Under the pieces are notes generated by a model. The model saw only the letters and a list, made by a program, of their open reading frames with translations, did no database searches and was not told where the DNA came from. Both the position numbers and the translations under genes were made by a program. DNA of 64,000 bases from Icerya purchasi (taxonomy: Eukaryota; Arthropoda; Insecta; Hemiptera; Monophlebidae), in contig CM077116.1 in the NCBI GenBank assembly GCA_039619475.1, positions 30,362,683 through 30,426,682 on the forward strand, read 5' to 3'. Shown here piece by piece: positions 60,476 through 64,000 of the stretch (positions are counted from its first letter, which is position 1; each line of letters starts with the position of its first letter).

Positions 60476-61841
60476 CTCTTTCACTCGCTGTAAGGTGGTC
60501 GAAAAAATAACCTTTCATCTTCGGTTTGAGCCTTGAGAGTAGAAAATAATCCTTCAGAGCCAAATTGAATGAATGGGGCAATAAGACAGTGAGTTAATTT
60601 GCAGCGTAGTAGCGTGTCAAAATTTGCTGTGTGCGTTAGCTCATTGTCATGCAAGAGAGTTTAACTACCCAGATCCCGGTCCTCGAATCTGGATTCAGTG
60701 AATGCGATCGCTTACTTCCAAGTATAATTTAACATTCATAAATTATCCAGTTAGAATGAATTCATGATGAATCAGACTATTTGAACCGAAAAAGACGATG
60801 GAATTTTGATTTTTCCTCTCTCACTTTCGTGTTGGTCTTCGGTTGTCTTTAAATCGCGTTCACCATGTATGTGTCATAGTACGAGACGCAGCTTTACCAT
60901 AGCATACGTTTCTATAAAAGATTTTCGAAAAGGAACCCACATTTTAATCGATTTTCTTCGTTCTGTATTACGATGTACGCAACCGAATGTAACTCAAAAC
61001 TGAAGTGACTAAATTCACTGAAATTTTATACGCATACTTGGTAGACTTTAGCGACTACATGATGATTTGGTTGGTACGATGTATGATGCTATTTCTATTG
61101 TTTACAAAAACTTAATTCAAAAATTTTTTAGACGTACCAGGCACGTCGATTTTTTTTTTTTTTTTTTGTTTGTTTGTTTGTTTTAAATTCCTATTGCGGA
61201 CATCGTATGATGTTTACTCGTCCCGATGAGTGTGACGGGTTGGTAAATAATGCGGATTCGTATCAATATAAGCTAACAAGTTTTGTCTTTCGAGCATTAC
61301 GGAAGGTTATACCTGCTCGACACTTGCTTACTAGTCGGAATAATGATTATGAAAAAAAAAAAAATCTCTAAGCAAAAAGGCCTCTTTTGCTCTTTTTAAT
61401 CATACAAGTATTTTTTTATTAAACAAAATCGCCGTAATGTCAAAATTTAAAGTAGCGTCAAAAAAATCGACTAAAAAAATAAACATTTATTAAAGGCCAT
61501 ATTAAAAAGGAAAATTATATAGGACATATTTAACAGATATTTACGGGGTTAACAAAAGCTCGTTCTACTAGGAGTAAAAATATGAAATATCACGAAGACA
61601 AGAAGATATTTCTCGGCCTTGTGACGATATACATTATCGGCCAATATAAGCGTGACCGATAGCATTTACGGCAAAAGAATTGCATTTTTGTACTTACGTA
61701 AACCGACCGGTGCTATCCATGGCCACTGGAACCCCACCATTCGTCACACGCACACGCATTGTGACTTGAGACGTCGAAAGAGTATGTAGCTTATACGGAA
61801 ATTTCTGTGATAAAACGATTGCATTTTTTTTTTTTTTTTTA
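60476..61841. other. Intron D stretch
   Basis: Contains a T18/(TTTG)n tract at 61151-61183 and A/T homopolymers. No exon recognised. Confidence 0.5.
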
Positions 61842-62167
61842 CGACCCGTAGAGTGCAATTCCTACAACTGATCACCCCAGAGTGATTCGCTTTTATTCTA
61901 TTCCGTGGAGATCTTTTACTCACAACAGAAAGGAACAGGCGGTTTTGTCTTGCTTCCATATTGGTCATACTACATTGACTCATAGCTATATTACAAATAA
62001 GCAAGATCCGCCATTTGCTTTCATTGCGTCCAGACACTCTTAAAACTGCACCAAATATGTTTTGAATGTTTACAATACTCCATATACCAACGCGAAAAAA
62101 ATTATCTGCAATTCATTAAAGGAAATTTTATCCGATGATCCGTTTGCAGTAGAAGTAGTACTTCATT
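61842..62167 (+). pseudogene. LINE polyprotein C-terminus (RNase H-associated type)
   Basis: The frame reads PRVIRFYSIPWRSF, RKEQAVLSCFHIGHTTLTHS and YITNKQDPPFAF, and after one in-frame stop ILSDDPFAVEVVLHFL before the final stop. The G-H-T-x-L-T-H-x-Y and L-S-D-D-P-F blocks are the well-known tail of insect non-LTR polyproteins that follows the RNase H domain. The cysteines of the usual zinc knuckle are lost. 5' truncated just after a poly-T tract. Confidence 0.72.
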
Positions 62168-62786
62168 TTCTTTGAAGCATGAACATGATATCCAATAACT
62201 ATTTTCGGATGCCTCCGATCGTAGCAGCAGTACATGGTAGCCGAAAAAGGAGAAAATACTGCAGTTATTGAGCAGCTTTTAAAAGTCTTTTATGTAAAAT
62301 TAAAATTTTTGATTTGTAGTAACTATTGCTCCTTTTTTTTTTTTTTTTCTTTCTTAGTTTAAAATGTAAAAAATAATGTCGATTTTCTTTTGAAAAGAGG
62401 CAATTCTTTTATTCCAATTTCCGCTTTTTTTAAAATTGTTAAAAATGCCTACATTTTTTTAAAATGAAATAAAATTAAAGTAGAATTTTGAAAACAGAAA
62501 AATAACAAATTTTTATGCATAACTCAAAATAAGAAAAAAATAGAGTAGGATAAAACTGGTTAACTCAATATGGAGTGTAAAATAAAAAATTATACGTAAA
62601 TGATAATTTTGCATCAAAAAAAAAAAAAAAGCAGCGCGCAAAGATTTTGTAAAATTTTTTGTGACTTATATTGTTTTTACAAAGAAAGTAGTTCTTAAGA
62701 ATGAATATTTTAAATTTAATAAATTTAACATAATTTTTTGTGTTTTCTGTTGTAATAATAATTTTACAATTGTTTCCTGTTTATAG
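62168..62786 (+). other. Intron D, last part
   Basis: AT-rich; ends with pyrimidine-rich CCTGTTTATAG, the acceptor of exon E. Confidence 0.6.
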
Positions 62787-62906
62787 GCAGTATTATCACC
62801 ACATTTTCAATCAGACAGGTTACCAAATAACTCTTTTATTACTAACAGCATAGCGCAATATCCAATTATATCGATGGAAGATGACGATATGTCTGATCAA
62901 GAAATG
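62787..62906 (+). CDS. RhoGEF2 coding exon E (acidic pre-RGSL segment)
   Basis: 40 codons, phase 0 at both ends, acceptor TGTTTATAG and donor GAAATG|GTACGT. The protein reads AVLSPHFQSDRLPNNSFIT, then PIISMEDDDMSDQEM. An acidic MEDDD-type motif directly before the RGS-like domain is where family members have the acidic stretch that contacts G-alpha-12/13; that role is inferred. The size is a multiple of three, so it can be skipped without a frame change. A later possible acceptor (GCAG at 62790) would give a wrong frame. Confidence 0.8.
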
Positions 62907-63200
62907 GTACGTGTAACATTAAAAGACTACAGTATATTTATTAAATTACATCTATTAAAAATATGCGCGAGGTATTTTATCGTTTTGTTAAGGTATTTTG
63001 TTGAAATAATCATTCAGTTGATTTTAGTTTGAGCAACTCTAACACTGGTAGCGTATTTATCCTCTTCCGAAAATCCTTAAGTTCATGAAATTAAATGTTG
63101 AAAATAAACGAATTATTTTTCTTGTCTATTTTTAAATTTCTATTTTATAAAATTACTTTATGTTTTTGATTTTTGTTTTTTTAACTCCACTATACTGTAG
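62907..63200 (+). other. Intron E
   Basis: 294 bp, GTACGT...CTGTAG, AT-rich; no feature. Confidence 0.8.
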
Positions 63201-63314
63201 AGCAATTTAGAAGATCACGGGCCATTTAAGAATTTTACGAAGCTACAAGAACGAAATGCTCATCTTGCTGTGTTCCTGAATTACGTTATATCCAATAGCG
63301 ATCCCTCTAGCTTG
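63201..63314 (+). CDS. RhoGEF2 coding exon F (start of RGS-like domain)
   Basis: 38 codons, phase 0, acceptor TATACTGTAG and donor AGCTTG|GTGAGT. The protein reads SNLEDHGPFKNFTKLQERN and AHLAVFLNYVISNSDPSSL. The F-x-K-L, then H-L-A-V-F-L-x-Y-V-x-S-x-x-D-P-x-x-L pattern is the first helices of the RGSL domain of ARHGEF11, ARHGEF12, ARHGEF1 and fly RhoGEF2, which binds activated G-alpha-12/13 (Concertina in flies). This exon fixes the identity of the gene. The rest of the domain and the catalytic DH-PH part must lie beyond 64 kb. Confidence 0.85.
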
Positions 63315-64000
63315 GTGAGTGTTAAAATAAATAGAAACATTTAAGCGTTATTCATTTATTAAATTTAATAACAAATGATTTAATTGAGTTTGTTGCGAAT
63401 ATAGAGTTGTAACCGAAAACATTTTTACATTGAATTTTACATTTGTTTAAATTTAAACCACAATCTTCCTAAAATGTAATGTGATTTGTGTTCATAAATT
63501 TCTACGGTTACATTTTTGTTATCCACCGTATTTACGTCGTTAATGTAAACCATACATGGTTGTCCCGATATGGTTATTTATTAACTACATTAATGAAAAG
63601 CTCCATCCTCATATTTAGTTTGTCTCTGATCAGATTATCAATGAATATGGTCCTCTTGAGCTCTAAAGTTAGTATTTCTACGGTCCAAATCCGGTTCGGT
63701 ATTTTAGTTTTATCGTTTTAATAGAATTATCAAATAATCGCATTTAAGATTCGAAATTTATCTAGTTCCTTTTTGTATATTTAAAGTTAAATACTTCGAA
63801 TCGCAAGATATTTTAAAATAGCCGTTTACATAACTAAAATGTATGTCTGAAAAAAGTTTATGCAAAATATTATCTTACAAATTCTTAATATAAGCAGATT
63901 TAACCATCACACTTAAATGTTTTTTTTGATGAATAGACACATTTGAAATATCTCATTTACGATTTTCCTAATATTAAATATTTTCACATTTAATGAGTGT
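63315..64000 (+). other. Intron F, continues beyond the window
   Basis: Starts GTGAGT; AT-rich. A + strand frame at 63488-63721 has no acceptor/donor support and no continuation of the RGS-like domain, so it is taken as chance. Confidence 0.55.

Noticed and set aside
63488..63721. Possible next RhoGEF2 exon
   Set aside because: The translation does not continue the RGS-like domain and lacks convincing splice borders.

Overview
The window looks like an AT-rich, transposon-crowded stretch of an insect (at least arthropod) nuclear genome. It has large introns with GT/AG borders, long (TA)n microsatellites, tRNA-derived SINEs, jockey- and RTE-like LINEs, an errantivirus-type LTR retroelement, and pogo, Tc1, mariner, hAT and Helitron-like DNA elements. 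There are no operons, bacterial promoters, rRNA genes or CRISPR arrays. The species cannot be named from the sequence.

Host gene: six well-bordered coding exons on the + strand (22431-22697, 33226-33519, 55970-56060, 58769-59010, 62787-62906, 63201-63314) join in compatible phases. They encode a coiled coil, proline-rich/SH3- and WW-type motifs, a serine-rich linker, an acidic segment, and the start of an RGS-like (RGSL) domain. This order fits the Rho guanine-nucleotide exchange factor RhoGEF2 (ARHGEF11/12 family). The N-terminal PDZ exons and the C-terminal C1, DH and PH exons are not visible and probably lie outside the window. Everything from 22.4 kb on is therefore exon or intron of one long gene, and the part before it is upstream intron or flank.

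Layout: 1-7.5 kb holds a MITE, a complete pogo/Tigger transposon (1877-4338) with an open 541-codon transposase, a Helitron-related fragment, a 45-bp-arm hairpin and a diverged tandem duplication. From 7.5 to 13.4 kb there is a nested arrangement: an env-bearing errantivirus-like element (7871-12768, LTRs, TATT target duplication, tRNA-Ser-type primer site) sits inside a minus-strand jockey LINE. A second jockey copy (16.7-17.5 kb) shares the same frameshift. From 17.5 to 34 kb there are decayed LINE pieces and SINEs around the first two exons. At 34.1-34.9 kb a 5'-truncated RTE LINE has a 12-bp target duplication. From 35 to 55 kb one large intron contains SINEs, palindromic MITEs, a 27-bp minisatellite, a self-inverted Tc1 derivative abutting a 100-bp (TA)n tract and a mariner fragment, a Helitron-like element, a LINE and a hAT-type MITE with a perfect 8-bp target duplication. 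From 56 to 64 kb, four exons alternate with two more long palindromic elements and LINE ends.

No novel gene system is evident. The most interesting material is the series of large foldback structures in RhoGEF2 introns, the intact pogo transposase, the nested endogenous retroelement, and a possible internal alternative first exon near 54.8 kb.
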